The position numbers and the translations under genes were made by a program. A DNA stretch of 64,000 nucleotides, from NCBI GenBank assembly GCA_963969395.1, contig OZ017795.1, positions 36,375,063 through 36,439,062 on the forward strand, in the 5' to 3' direction. The DNA is from Pseudoscleropodium purum. Taxonomy: Eukaryota; Streptophyta; Bryopsida; Hypnales; Brachytheciaceae. Below the pieces are notes generated by a model. The model did not search any database. It saw only the letters and a program-made list of their open reading frames with translations, and was not told where the DNA came from. This document shows positions 48,873 through 62,436 of this stretch, in pieces; position 1 is the stretch's first letter; each line of letters begins with the position of its first letter.

Positions 48873-50477
48873 ATGGCAATCCGGGTTGTGAATCCGAATG
48901 CGGAGATGCTGAGTAAATCGGCGGCTCTGCACATGAATATAAGTGCAGCGAAGGGGCTACAGGATGTGTTGAAGACGAACTTGGGGCCCAAGGGCACGAT
49001 CAAAATGCTCGTAGGCGGGTCGGGGGACATTAAGCTCACCAAGGACGGCAACACTTTGCTGAAGGAGATGCAAATCCAAAACCCTACTGCTATCATGATA
49101 GCGCGCACCGCTGTTGCGCAGGATGACATTAGCGGAGACGGCACGACGTCCACCGTCTTGGTGATTGGGGAGCTTATGAAGCAAGCCGAGCGGTTTATTT
49201 CCGAGGGAATGCACCCGCGAGTGCTGGTGGACGGTTTTGAGATCGCAAAGAAAGCCACTCTTGAGTTTCTGGAGACCTTCAAGACTCCCGTTCCAGTTGG
49301 GGACCAGCTTGATAAGGAGCTGCTCAAAGTGGTGGCGCGGACGTCTCTCCGAACCAAGGTGCATGAGGAGCTTGCGGACAAGCTCACTGAAATTGTGGTG
49401 AATGCCGTGCTGTGTGTGCAGAAACCCGATGAGGCCATTGATTTGTTCATGGTGGAGATCATGCACATGCGGCATAAGTTTGACACCGACACTCGTCTCG
49501 TGGAAGGTCTCGTGCTGGACCATGGCGCTCGTCACCCTGACATGAAGAAGCGAGTGGAGAATTGCTACATCTTGACATGCAATGTGTCTTTGGAATACGA
49601 GAAGAGTGAGGTGAATGCCGGATTCTTTTATCACAATGCTGAGCAGCGAGAGCGCATGGTGGCAGCGGAGCGTCGCTCTGTAGACGAGAAGGTGAAGAAG
49701 ATCATCAAGCTGAAGAAGCAAGTGTGTGATGGCACGGACAAAACTTTTGTAGTTATTAACCAGAAAGGCATTGATCCAATCTCCCTCGACTTGTTCGCAC
49801 GCGAAGGCATTGTGGCTCTTCGGAGGGCCAAGCGGAGGAACATGGAGAGGCTGGTTCTGACCTGCGGTGGGGAATCTGTGGAGTCTGTGGAGGATTTGGT
49901 TCCAGGGGTGCTCGGCGAGGCTGGCGTCGTCTACGAGCATGTACTTGGCGAGGAGAAGTATACTTTTGTGGAGGATGTGAAAAACCCTCATTCCTGCACT
50001 ATTCTTATCACTGGACCTAACGATTACACGATTGCACAAATTAAGGATGCCATTCGGGATGGACTCAGAGCAGTGAAGAATGTGATTGAAGACGAGGCTG
50101 TGATCTTGGGAGCGGGCGCTTTTGAAGTGGCTGCTCGGCAGCATTTGATGAACAATATTAGGAAGACGGTGCAAGGGAGAGCTCAGCTGGGAGTGCAAGC
50201 GTTCGCTGATGCTCTTTTGGTGATTCCCAAGACTTTAGCAGACAACTCAGGACTAGACACACAAGATGTGCTCATCAAGTTACAGTCCGAGCACGATGCT
50301 GGCAATGTCGTTGGTTTGGACCAGACTACAGGAGATCCCATCGACCCCAATGTGCAAGGAATTTTTGATAACTACTCCGTGAAACGGCAAATCATCACTT
50401 CAGCGCCAGTGATTGCAGCGCAGCTTCTTCTGGTGGATGAGGTTATCCGGGCTGGTCGTAACATGCGGAAGCAATGA
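48873..50477 (+). CDS. CCT6: T-complex protein 1 subunit zeta (CCT6)
   Basis: Zeta subunit of the cytosolic group II chaperonin TRiC/CCT, which folds actin, tubulin and other proteins in an ATP-driven hetero-oligomeric double ring. 534 residues, matching the normal family length (about 530-535). Starts [20 protein letters not shown]. Equatorial ATP-site motifs: LGPKG (37-41), TKDGN (56-60), GDGTTS (88-93) and GAGAFE (413-418). The apical domain includes NQKGID (296-301). The protein ends [14 protein letters not shown]. The ATG at 48873 is the family start, and no intron interrupts the coding frame. A 413-codon frame on the opposite strand is a composition shadow. The gene is convergent with the Claspin-like gene 3.6 kb downstream. 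Confidence 0.98.
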   Translation: MAIRVVNPNAEMLSKSAALHMNISAAKGLQDVLKTNLGPKGTIKMLVGGSGDIKLTKDGNTLLKEMQIQNPTAIMIARTAVAQDDISGDGTTSTVLVIGELMKQAERFISEGMHPRVLVDGFEIAKKATLEFLETFKTPVPVGDQLDKELLKVVARTSLRTKVHEELADKLTEIVVNAVLCVQKPDEAIDLFMVEIMHMRHKFDTDTRLVEGLVLDHGARHPDMKKRVENCYILTCNVSLEYEKSEVNAGFFYHNAEQRERMVAAERRSVDEKVKKIIKLKKQVCDGTDKTFVVINQKGIDPISLDLFAREGIVALRRAKRRNMERLVLTCGGESVESVEDLVPGVLGEAGVVYEHVLGEEKYTFVEDVKNPHSCTILITGPNDYTIAQIKDAIRDGLRAVKNVIEDEAVILGAGAFEVAARQHLMNNIRKTVQGRAQLGVQAFADALLVIPKTLADNSGLDTQDVLIKLQSEHDAGNVVGLDQTTGDPIDPNVQGIFDNYSVKRQIITSAPVIAAQLLLVDEVIRAGRNMRKQ

Positions 50478-50699
50478 CGGGATTATTAGAGTTTTGTCCT
50501 TGCGATGTAGGTCCTGGGGCGGAATATTGATGTCTTCCCTTATGCGAGATTATTGTTCGAGCTCGTAGCTCCAAGCTGATATGTAAGACCTGCGGTACAC
50601 CCACTCACACTGCTGTTCAATGTGTCGTGGATAGAAATCGGATTATGGACTAGCTTTGTTAGGATAATGATCGATTAAATTTTGAGAATACAACTTCCT

Positions 50700-52669
50700 G
50701 TAACAACTTGTGTTCACTTTCAATTTGGGCTCCCTTTCCATTATGCAGCTTGTCTTAACTTCGAAATGGACGTGGTCCTGTATCATTGGGTTTCAGAATA
50801 GGCTCTTAATTCTTTTTAAACAACTTTCCATGCGCACACTTTCTTTAAACCTTTAGTGCCTAGGTGAACAGTATTTGGTAAGTGGGTGGTCAGAAATCGC
50901 TATAGTAGCACCGTCTAATGAAGTAATTCAGCATAGTTGGAGGCACCTTTTTCCAGAAAATACATTTTTGTACTCCATCCTGAAAATGATTGTCCACAAT
51001 TTTGTTGAGATTTTTTTATGCCATTCTCATTGATCAGATTGTGAAAAACATAATTAAGAAAGGTTCCAAATTTTATATTTCTAGAATCAATGATGAACAT
51101 TGTAAGTGTTCATTGCAACCTCAATAAAATTAGCCACAAGGAAGTCAATTAATTCAATCTTTTTTGCCATGAGTTGGAATGCCATGAAACAAAGTCTGTA
51201 CATCCTTCCTTGGAGAGAGCTTTTTAACTACACTATGAACATGATTAAAGGATGGTTTACAAATCCCAACATAATAAACAAAAGAAGTAAGCAAACTCAT
51301 TAAATGCATAGATGGTCATAAGGAAGAAGTTGGTTTTAGTCAACTTCTAAGGCAAGAAAATAAAAGAGAAGCCTCGTGATAGAGTTTTGCCACAATTGAT
51401 GATCACATAAGTAAGTTGAACTGCATGTGTATACAATTTTCTAAATGATGTGGTATTTCTAAGCCAAATAATCTTAGTTTTTAGAAAATACATCCAAGAC
51501 ATTATACATTTACATCTCTATAGTTTTAATACCTTATCTTGATCCCACTTTGAAAGGTACTATTTTTTGAATAATTCTTTGTAGAGTATTGTATATTCTA
51601 AACAACAATGAACTCTAAAAATCAATGAAAATTTATGCAATTGCAAAGCAAATATAAGGCAGTAGCACCCATAACCATGAATTTAGCTATTCAAGGTTTT
51701 TGAACATAATTTCTATTAATTGACATTCAACAAATTATTGGCCTCTATTAGCAAGTAAAAAGTAATTCTTGTGCATTTTCAAATGTATTATTTGGACATT
51801 GTAGTTATAAGTTGTGAATTTTTAAAGAACCAACTATAAATGCACTTAATATCAACACTATCTAAGATTTTGAAGAAATGGTTATAGATTTTGTAATTGT
51901 CAACTTTATTTTTGAAATTTTTTCCAAACACCTATAAATAACTAAATCAAATAGTATTTCTAAAAAAATTATTTTTTATATTTGAAATATATTTATGCAA
52001 AAACATTATTAGATCTTAAAATTGCATAGTGCAACAATTACAATTCTTTTGTAGATGAGCAATTTTCCTAGATGATTCCAAGATATGAACAATTCTATGA
52101 ATAATTATTAAAATATTTTATACACAAACTACATATATGCATTTCAAATAATAGGACAAGAATGTTGTCACCTAGAAGTGCTTGAGAAGACATTTAGCAT
52201 CCTTTCAAGATCTCAAGGATAGAAAAAGAAAACATTTTTTTATCCAAATTTTGTTGGTTAGAGTTTCTTGAAACCAATTTCAATAGGAGTTGAATATCCC
52301 CTATTTTTGTTGTTTTTGATAACCTTAAATAAAAAAAAATGGCAAATCCAAAAATCACCATGTAGATAATATTCAATAGCCTGCAATTGAACTACTCTTC
52401 CCCTTATAGAATAATGTAGATTATTCTACATCCATTAGTAGGTATGAGGGACAAATGGCTTTAGTAGGAAACTAGTATCATATCCAAATAGTAGCTTCAA
52501 CACTATGGTGCCATTTAATTAAAATAAAAAATATACTTCAATATTTTAAAATATAACTTTAAAATTGAACAATAAATTCAAAGAAATCAATATTCAACAA
52601 TTTTATCATGAAGCTTCAAAAGCCACTTATTTTTGTATGTTAATACATAAGAAGACAAAATATTTATAC
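50700..52669. other. AT-rich intergenic region after CCT6
   Basis: About 2 kb with no recognised gene; open frames are short and low-complexity. Confidence 0.5.
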
Positions 52670-52761
52670 AAGTAAGGTAGTAGAAGGTAGAACAATCCAT
52701 GAAGGATACAATATGTAAATTAGGATTAGTAAGAGCTCAACCACTCATAGTTAAGTCAAAA

Positions 52762-53122
52762 GCAAGAATTGTGTTCAAAGTAGAATTTCAAACCTCATTT
52801 AGTTATAGTAAAATAAATTTTTTTTTAACAAACTTTGAATTAAATTGATGTGGAAAATCAAGCTTACTTTCATCTCCAAAAACCCATTTGAAATTTAGAG
52901 CTTCCAACCCAAAGTTATAGATGAAGTTCAAAGACAAGTTGGAAGGAACATTTTCAAAACTTCTCTTTGAATTTTGTCCTTAACTTTTTTTTAGAGGCTC
53001 AAACAACTTTTTGGAGATGAAAGCTAGCTTGATTTACCAACTTTTTTTTCATTTAATGCTTTTGGAAAAAGTTATTCTACTATGTCAAAATGAGGTCTAA
53101 AATTTTACTTTGAACACAATTC
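52762..53122. repeat. Foldback element, copy 2
   Basis: The left arm GCAAGAATTGTGTTCAAAGT... is complemented by the right arm ...ACTTTGAACACAATTCC. It is the same family as 41774-42229, without the internal tandem duplication, and the shared flanking text extends to about 52670 and 53290. Confidence 0.7.
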
Positions 53123-53290
53123 CTATGTTTTGACAATTAGCAATCAAGTTCTTGTCTTCAATTACCCTTTGAGGATTCATGGACATTGAATTTCATTATA
53201 AAAAAAACATCACCACCCTTCATTCGTATGAAATGTCAATGAAATAGTCCCCATTCAATTATCAATTGATGGTAGATGGTCAAATGACAA

Positions 53291-54083
53291 ATTGATATTT
53301 GACTCAATGGATTCTCTAGGTTTTCAACAAATCATCTTTGCATTTATTTGTAGACTCAACTATCTAATCCCAAAATTAGGAAAAAATTGTAGCATGCCAA
53401 AAATGTTCTACCACCAAAAATATAACTTATTTTTATTATCCAAATTGGATACTACTTCATGAATGGATGAATTTTGTAGATGCAGATTCAAAAGAGGAAA
53501 CAGTAGCCTCTTTGAAGGCTAGCAAATGAAATTTTGGTAACTTTTATTCTTTTTTCTCAATTTAAACTTTAGCCATAAAAATAATATCTTTTTAATATGA
53601 ATCCTATCAAGTTTGGTTTTTACTTCAATTCCAAAATTTGCTAATATTCAATTTTCAATTGCAATATGAACTTAAGACCCACAACCATAGAATGTTGATT
53701 TTCTAAATGTAGATTGACACAAAAAATTATTTTACAAAGTACAGAAAATTTCAGATTTTTTGAGCTACTTTTGAATTTGATATGAATTTTTTTCCATTTT
53801 TCCTTCAAAAAAAACCAAGGTCATTTCAAATCTTCACAAAAACATCTTGCAACAGAACCGAACCTTCCTTGTGGACAAAGCAGAGACTAAGGAACTGAGA
53901 CACCGTGTCAACTGTGCATAATGCAGCATTGTTCACGAGGCTCTTAAATATCTTATGATACAAAATGTGATGTACACTTGATAAAGATCATACTTCACAT
54001 CGAAGTTCTTCCCTCAAAATGTGAGGAACATTGCCCTGTTACATTCGCTACTAGTCCAGATAATAACTGCACACAGGACAGTG
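53291..54083. other. Intergenic region and 3' flank of the Claspin-like gene
   Basis: AT-rich up to about 53840, then a less AT-rich 240-bp stretch that probably holds the 3'UTR of the minus-strand gene ending at 54084. Confidence 0.4.
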
Positions 54084-57000
54084 CTACAACTTACGGCGGA
54101 AGGGAATGACAGACTTTTTGGTGGCGAACATGGAGAAGGCTTCAGTGTTGCTGGCCCACTTCTTGGTAATTCCTGATGTGGTATTCTTCTTCACATCTTG
54201 CTCCAATTCTTTGGACTGCTTCTTGAGCATCTCAAAAAGTGAAGGTCCAATCGGTGGTTGAGTGGGACGTTGTTTCTTTACTCCGATCGTCGATGTGGAC
54301 CGGATCCCTTTGTCAGAGACACTCTTGGAAATACCTGGTCTCTGTATTACCAAACAAACCACCCATGTCAGATAAGTCATACAGATCTTCAGATGGCCCC
54401 TTGTTCTGTTACAGTACCGTCCTTTTTAGCCCAAGGCAACTGCACCTAAAGTCGAATAGGCATTTGAGCATGGTTCCGATCATGAAATTGTCTAATTTTC
54501 TAATTTTAGAAGGGGATTCCAGATTCTCTTTGCGTGCATTTTTTGGTCAGCTTACGAATAAACTAAGAATATTTGAAATGCTGGAAATAGGTCCGCCCAA
54601 AATCAACCCTAGGCTCTCATGTTCAGAGGGTTACATTTTAGGCAAAGATCTCGATGGGTCAGTTTCGCAAACTGGTCACAATTAGTACCTTATTCCATGT
54701 TAGGCTTTTAGTAGTCATCATGTTACTCAAACACAATGTGATGATGAGGATGAGCTTCGTCCAAGAAATATAGCATCCAAAATTTACAATGGTCCTTCAT
54801 GGGCTAATTTATAAATGTGTACCTTCTCTTCTTGGGATTGACTGGGGGGAAATCCATGGCCACTGTTGCTGTCATCACGGCCAAACACAAATGAACGCGA
54901 GCTTCCAGCTGAGCCAACATGCCTATGAGTAGGTTGAGGCAGTGACGATGAGGATGAGCTCCGTCCAAGAAATGATTGCTGCGAGTCGCGAAGTAAGGTT
55001 TCAGTGAGGATCCAAATAAAGGACAACAGGTGGTACTCATCGAGTTCCTTGAGTTCAAATATGCACAAGGCAGGGACACCCATAATCGCCACTACAGAAT
55101 AGTTCCTATTAGACTGGTCAATCTTTTATATGTTCATGTCAGCAAATGAAAGAGGATTCCAACACACTAAAAAAATGCATAACTTGAATAATGGAAGCAA
55201 AAATTAAGGAGATTCAAAGGTTTCTGGGTAGTTGACCTAAAACTAATACCTAAAAGGATGATCAATATGCATCCATTGTCTAGGAATTTAGGATGGTGAT
55301 TTTGGCAAACCTTCATTACTACATATCCTAGGTAAATAACCGAGTCCTAAAGGAACATCATACAATGGCCACAATTGTCAGGATCGGTGGAGAAAATAGA
55401 TGTTTACCCTTGAAGGAAGAGGTGCAGTAGTCGCTGCTCGGATCTCTGAGGGACCTGAACCATATTATCGAAGTTTTAGTACTTCAGTCTCGCACAATTT
55501 GAAGAACTATGCAACCGTGTGTCTGGAGCACAAGAAAAAGGCACGTCAAAAAAGTGACGAATTAAATTTGGAGGTAGTAACCAGTTTACCTGTGGTGGCT
55601 TTTATCTTTAAGTGGCCCACATTGACTTTGGTAATGAGACTAAAAACTTCTCGAGAACTCTCATCGTCTGCAGGTGATAAGAAAATAAGTTGTTCCTCCT
55701 GTTGAAAACCTGCAGCTGTCAGAACCGAAAACCAAAATATCCAAAGCGAATATAACCTTTGTTCCGACACTTCAAAACAACGATGGGGCAAGTCACATTG
55801 CAACTCTAGCCCCAAATGATTTAGGAAGAGTTAATGAGGGTAAAAAGGAATATACCAATTGCAAAAAAAATTCTGCCAAATGTTTTGAAACAAAGAAATA
55901 GAAATTACTACGATGGATTATTAGCTTGTAAAGGGGACTTCTACTTTAAGTTCTGGGCATTTCGGGATTGAGGGCATCACTAACCGATTCTTCTAGCATG
56001 CGTTGTCTTATGATGGAATGCTCATGCTCTTCTTCGTCCTCAATGATCTCATCTTTTTCACCCACAGTCCCCTCCCTCCCAATATCCTCCGCGTCCTCGT
56101 ACTCATCGAGCAAACAGTCCATCTCTAGCTCTTGGCTTCTCGTTCTTTGTCGCAAACTAATTGTAGGTTCTTCTATGAGATCCTCCTCCGCAACGGGCTC
56201 ATCGGCTCCCTCTTGACTGCTATTCTTGTCCAATGATTCAGAATCTCTAGTATTTACAAGGTCGTCGTCTTCATCCAAGCAGCTAACAATTCGGTCTCGA
56301 CCTTTCCACTTCGAGCTTCGGCCTGTTCGTAACCGCTCTAGTATATCTTCAGTTTGTTCAGTGTCCTGCATAGTGTAATACAAAAAGGGTTACGATAATT
56401 GTAACCTCTAAAGAATAATCTCGATCATAAATCTAGAATTCTGTCGAACCTTCTAATAGGGAAAGTAGACCCCGGTTAGTAAAACAATGCGTCACTAAGA
56501 GTATGCTCAAAAATCGGAAAGTACTTATGCATGAAAAATTATGCTCATAAATACATAGTTTGTAAGTTCCAACCTGTAGGTCAAGCCACTTGCGGTGCAG
56601 AGCATCCCGGCGAGCTTTGTCTCCAGCCTTCTCCTTCTCATTGGTTGCTATAAGGTCCCGCAGATCTTCCTCGTCATCTCCTAAAGCTTCTTCTTCTTCA
56701 GCATTCTCGGCCAATATGTCTTCATCCTCATCCTCCGCCTCGTCATCAATCAGACCCCTGACATGTGTAGCTGTTGTGTAGACCTCAGATTGCCCTGACG
56801 GTCTCACGTCTGTTACTTTGTTCTCTTGATGATAATTGTCACGTATAGCCCTGAACAGTACCAAGAACATAAAATTTTAAGATCTGAAGAATCGATCATT
56901 TTCTGGAGAATTGGATAATGGAAAACACAGCACATAAGAAATCAAAGACATGGTTCAAGTCCCATACCTAGGCATGAAATTCTCGTCTAATATTTGAGTG

Positions 57001-60000
57001 TCAAGTCCCATTAAGTCAGAAGCCGTGGTACCCACGGACTCAAACGGTAGAATCTCCTCAGTAGCAGTACTGAACTGTGATTCACATAAGAGATCCCACG
57101 AAAATGTACAAGAAAATAAGTCAGCTTACAAAACAGGTGTAGCTCCTAAGACCGGCAGATTGAAGATTTGCACCAACTCCGAAAAAGACAAGAATGAGTG
57201 CAAGATAATGATCAAACCTGTGTGTCCGTAATGATGGGACTCGGCTTCAACCATAAGTCTTCTTCGTCTGATCTGCTAGATGCCTGGCCACAAAAGATCG
57301 AGATGACAAATTAGCAAAATACATCCAATATATAGTTAATTCTGTATTTCAGAATACTAAGCAGACTCATGAAACATCTCATTGACGGACTTATATATTC
57401 TTACCAAATCATCACGGGCTACCCCATTCGGACCTTCTGGGATTTTCTTGTCACAAGCAGAGGCGTCATGTGCTAATCCATGTGCTTCTATAATCCCTAC
57501 CCCTTCCATGTCCTGCATAAATCATCACCTATATATCAGACAATATTTTTGGAAATAGTACCCAAGCACAATCAAAATCGAACGTCCCACTACAGCTCAT
57601 ATAGAGAATAAGAACAGAAGAACTTTTCAATGGTTCAATGAACAAACCCTGAAGACTTCTTGAATCGGTTTGTTATGCACTTCAACATCAAAGGCAGTTT
57701 CTTTGGTCTTCATTTCCTCGATCTTCATTACAGTTGAGCGGAAGACCTCAGTTTCAACCTCTGTGGCCCCATCCACTGTCAGATCCTCGTGAGTGTTGCG
57801 ACTTTCCTTTCTTCCTCGTCGAGACACTGATTTCGTCTCAGACTCCTGCGATGAACCTGTCCCAGAGCCACTAAAACAACCCAAATTATTCAGTTAGCAT
57901 TTCAATACTGCAAAATCTCCCCTCCTTTCACTTCTATAAAAAGGTGACCGACATTAGTGAATCATGTGAAGACTCAACATTGGAGCACTGGAAAATACCT
58001 GCATCCCAGTTGGAGCCGCCTTTGACGGATTTTCTCCAATACGCTGGACACCGGTTTCATCACTGGTGTTGGAGCCACAAACGCCACTCCTTTTGACTCT
58101 GTAACCCAACAAAGCCAACTTCCATCGTCACAAATTGCTCAACCTTTGAAAATTCCTGCTGCCAAAGTACGGTAGAGGATAATAAAACCACTAGGGACCT
58201 GACCCTGTCTTCCATACAGGCCCCAGATACTAACAGCAACTCATTTACTCAAATACTCGGTTGGACTTATTAGCAAATGATGTGAACATCACTTAGCTAA
58301 ATGTCTACGGTAAGTGTTCTTTGAATGGAAATGAGATTGTCTGATATCACTTATAGCAGTCTACCCCCTCAAACTTTGTAATCGCATAACCAAAGATCTC
58401 TTCATAACTCTATACATCTCCTAATACCACATTCCTACAAATGTTAAAGTGCTTAAAATGACGCATATAGAATCCTCAACCTGAAACATTTTTGTAAAGT
58501 AAAGCCATTAAACCAGGAAGAGAGAGTATAATAACAGATCGTCATTACCTCGCAGAAGCCTTTGAGATTCGGCATATATCTCCTCCCTCTTTATTCTCTC
58601 CTCTTCCTTCTTACTCTGCAACCCCACAAACGCATCATATCAGTCAAACAGTGTACGAAACCCATCACCAACTACCAACTTAGCTGACTCGAATTAGTTA
58701 CTGGCCAAGTAGTAGCTTTGACTAGCTAGGACTAGTAATTGGATCACCGCGCTGCTAAAGTTGCGTAAATTGACAAATTGGTGTCAATTCCCACCAACTA
58801 ATTTGCACTGGATTTATAATCATTTTCCTAGCGTTACTTATCTTCCTGCCCACACCAACCAAGTAGCTACAAGAATCACCTTGTAGGCACATAGGAGGTT
58901 AAATAACTTCAAGCTAGCTAAGCTTCAAGCTAGCTAGTTGTTGAATTGTCAATTCAGAATTGGAAGATGCTTGCGTAATTGAACATCAGAAATTCAGAAA
59001 CTCGAAATCGATGGCAAATACCTTTTTCTTCTTCCCGTTCTGGTCGTAAATGTCAGCAAGCACTCCCTCACTTGTTTGCTTGGTCTCCTTGGAAGGCTTG
59101 ACAGAGGAAGTAGCTCCTGGTTTGGACATCTCAGCAACCATCTGCCTTGCTTTCTCCAAGATGCTTTCCATGGACATCTCCTCTTCAGCCCAACCATCGG
59201 ACCATCCTGTATTCAATCCTCCTGCACCAACTTCGTTATTGCCCTTCTCAGAGTCCGATGCTATTCCTCCATCTTCTACATCTTCGTCGCCAACTTCTGC
59301 ATCTGAACCCTCTTTGATTGCACTGTCGATTCTAGCATCATTTCCAACGCCATCCGTAGTGTCACCCTCACTCTCAAAAGTCATGCCAGTCACATGCGCT
59401 GAACATCGCTTCACGGTGTTTGAGCGCTTCTTCTTGCTGAGAGGCGCAAGCTCTGATTAAGCAGACGACACACAACAGTCAGCCTCGCATCGCTAAAACA
59501 ACAAATGACAAAATGGTAACTACAATCTAGAAGAAAATATGATAGTATACAAGAATTCGCATCATACTTTGCCATGAAACGAATTCCAAAGTGTTGACGA
59601 CTAAAAACGAGACTACGACACAGTGATGTTGCAATAAGTTTTGAAACCAATTCACAAGAGGCGCCAAACACCAGCATTTCCTCAACATGTACAATGATCC
59701 CCGTACAAGCTCTTAAATTACGTTACAAACTACCCTCATTTGCCATCTTTAACCAGTACCACATGGCAAGACACAATCTATAGAAAAAATATTCATTATC
59801 AAAGCTGGACCACAGAATAAGGGCAGATCAGAATCGCATCCCAAACTCTAATAGGGGTTAGTACTTTGAGGAAAGAAGGATCACATTGAGCCTTATCCAA
59901 TTTGCGAAAAAACTGCAACCCACAGACCCGGAAACAAGAGGTCCGACACCCCCCAGGGTTTTAGGGTTGCGATGATCAGAATCAAACATGTTATGTTGAC

Positions 60001-61107
60001 TAATTAGTTATCGCCATTGTATCTCTTTGAAGCTTCATTCATGACCAACTTCATCCAACTTCAAAAATGAGAATTCAACTTCAATTGAGTTCCCGAGTCA
60101 GTTACGCTATTCATAATTGGTGTCGTAACATTCATTTGAGGCCCACTGCTGCGCTCAGGAACCCGAATTGATCATTTTGAATACAAATGATGATATAAAG
60201 ATTGTAAGCTAACTTGTTATGTTGCCAGTAACCGAATTACATAGAGGCAATCGGGAGTAGAAGCAGAAGGATGCAAAATCAAATTTAAGTACAAAAGCCA
60301 ACAATCTTAGATCAATCATGTGATTATGCAGGGTAGGACGACAAGCCTCCAATTCCTGCTCTGCAATTCAAGGGTTTGTTACCCCACTGAGGACAGTGCG
60401 GTAATTCTATTTCCCTCAAATTACTAACTTAGCCCCCTCACAGAACTATCGAAATCACATTCGCTCCGACACACGAATGAAATACCCATTCCAATTCTGC
60501 TAGACAAAGGTGCAGGCTTACAAGACCTAAAGAATGTTCTGGCGTAGAGAGCATCTGTACAGAATTACAAATGACTTGATTATTAATTCTCTTAACATAA
60601 ACACACACAACACAAACACCACGAACATGAAAAAATATCACCTTCGGAGTCAACAGCAAGCTCCTCTCCGTCGCTTCTAAGCCCTAGGCCACCATCCTCA
60701 GCGCCATGCTCCTCTCCATCGTGGTTTGAAAGCTCCAGGTCACTATCCTCGACAGCGTCCACACTACCCACAGCAGCCGATTCTCCTTCGACACCGACAT
60801 CCTCGGTAGAGTGTTTCGACATATCCACCACGGCAGCAAAAATCGTCCTCTGCACAGCTTTCCTCTTCTTGCCGTCCTCTCCGCCCTTCCCAAACCGCTT
60901 CAATATCGCCTCCGCTGAATCCCGTCTCACATCCGAATCGCTAATCAACTTTTCAGCAACTACTTCTCCAACAGGCTCCTCATTCGCCTCGATCTCCGTC
61001 TCCTTCACTTTTCTCAGCCTGCGCATCTTCTTCGCAACGGGGACAGGCGATAATGGAGCGTCCGCATCCTCCAAAGCAACCTGCACATCTTCCATGGCGA
61101 CCTCCAT
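54084..61107 (-). CDS. Claspin/Mrc1-like replication-checkpoint protein (14 exons)
   Basis: Claspin/Mrc1 links stalled replication forks to ATR-CHK1 signalling in the nucleus. Exons in transcript order: 61107-60642, 59452-59022, 58615-58549, 58098-57999, 57870-57648, 57512-57405, 57283-57218, 57074-56968, 56850-56574, 56365-55985, 55698-55590, 55454-55408, 54978-54823, 54341-54084. All phases agree (2796 nt, 931 residues). Evidence for identity: a basic KKMRRLRKV near the N-terminus; EEIYAESQRLLRESK (about 312-325), like the ESQRLIRES motif of claspins; SSVLEKIRQRRLQ; and a long acidic LIDDEAEDEDED to DLRDLIATNE block with a following RKWLDLQ (about 561-615). SSRSFVFGRDDSNS follows near 820. 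The protein is acidic and low-complexity, as in the family. Exons 11-13 are the least certain borders. The start at 61107 is preferred over 61605, whose extra 166 residues look like leader sequence. Confidence 0.75.
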
Positions 61108-61573
61108 CTTCAATAGGGTACGAAAAGTGGACCAGAGTGGCTCAAAATGAGCGCTCAGGAAGTGGCTATAGGCGCATTTTGGTGTCCTCACACAGGGCTG
61201 ATTTGCGAGAAGGATATGATGCCGGTGAAGTTGCAGATTGCAGATCGCAAAGGCACAATTGCGCAAGGAAGCTCGAGAGCTGGCCTGAGCACGGGGAGGG
61301 AGGGAGGGCGAGAGAGAGGTGTTTGAATGAGGAGTAGTTGTGGCCGTCCGATTATCAGAGGGATGAGATCTTGGCCGTTGGACAAAGCGCGGGAGGGAGA
61401 GGCTTGAAGTGGAAGAATGGCGGGTTGCACTGCCACGTGAGCATGTCTTGGCGGGGTGACTGTGAGCGGACGAACGAATAAGTTGGAGGATGGTGTTGGA
61501 TGAAGAGTGCCGGAGTGGTCGGTTCTGAATGTAAATCATGTATGGAGGTTTAGGAAGACCAAGTTGTTTTTTA

Positions 61574-61640
61574 AAGACTACTAGTATGCCCCGTGCCGTT
61601 GCCATGGTTAAAACAAAAGAAAAAATATTTTTTTAATTTT
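61574..61640 (-). mobile_element. Possible Helitron 3' terminus
   Basis: On the minus strand the sequence reads CCATGGCAACGGCACGGGGC, then ATACTAG followed by T. Helitron 3' ends have a short GC-rich hairpin, CTAG, and insertion before T. The body would lie at higher coordinates. No Rep/helicase is visible and the 5' TC end was not located. Confidence 0.3.
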
Positions 61641-61713
61641 TTTAATTCATAAAAACTTCAAAATTCAATAACTTTCAATTCTGACTTAATAGGAAGATTT
61701 CAAAAAAAATTAG

Positions 61714-61872
61714 CAATATTATTAAAAGACTATTTTAAAGACTATTTAAAAAATATGAATATCTAATATGGCAAGGTCTCGGCCACATCAATAAAAATTT
61801 AATAATATTATTAAAAGACTATTTTTAAAATATTAATATCTAATGTGGCAAGGTCTTGGCTACGTCAATAGA
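61714..61872. repeat. Tandem duplication, about 80 bp
   Basis: Two successive units share ATTATTAAAAGACTATTTT and CTAATRTGGCAAGGTCTYGG (about 61714-61790 and 61797-61872). They may be part of the possible Helitron. Confidence 0.7.
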
Positions 61873-62436
61873 CAAATTTCAAACTACACACAGCATTCCC
61901 ATAGTTGAGAATTCACAATCTTCCAAAGGCATCAAATATCATTTACTGTTTTATTATCATTCCAAGAAAATGCTATAGTTAAATAAGAACTCAAATGGAC
62001 TCTATAGCAATAAGAACGGAAAAAAAAGAAAGTCAAATAAACATTTTAATTCCTATAGGATAGCTATAACTTTGCAATAATTGCAATGTTAATTTATACA
62101 TTTGAGAGGATTCAATAGTGTTATTGGCTTTATTAGCTAGCCAATGACATTTGTTTCTTATTCAAAAGTGTGATGTAGCTTAGAAAGAGTTTAACCTCTA
62201 AAAGGTCTAAAATAGACCTATTCCCAAATCAATTTTAAATGGTTGTTTTTTATAAGCAATTTGTAATTATTTTTAAAAGCAATTTTCTTAAAAGTCTAAT
62301 TGTTGGATCTTATTCAATACTATCAAATTAATCTCCTTTCCAAAATCCAAAGACTTTGGTTATACAAATTTTGAGATTTTTATAGTCAAAATTCAATTTT
62401 TGGAAAATCATCATTTTTAATCACATACAAACAATG
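61873..62436. other. AT-rich intergenic region
   Basis: No gene recognised. Confidence 0.5.

Noticed and set aside
48957..50198. 413-codon open frame on the minus strand opposite CCT6
   Set aside because: It is antisense to a clearly conserved chaperonin gene, has no family motif, and arises from the codon bias of CCT6.
61108..61605. N-terminal extension of the Claspin-like gene (Met at 61605)
   Set aside because: The extra 166 residues are Ser/Arg/Leu-rich without motif and overlap the possible Helitron end; the Met at 61107 begins the acidic and basic Claspin-like sequence.
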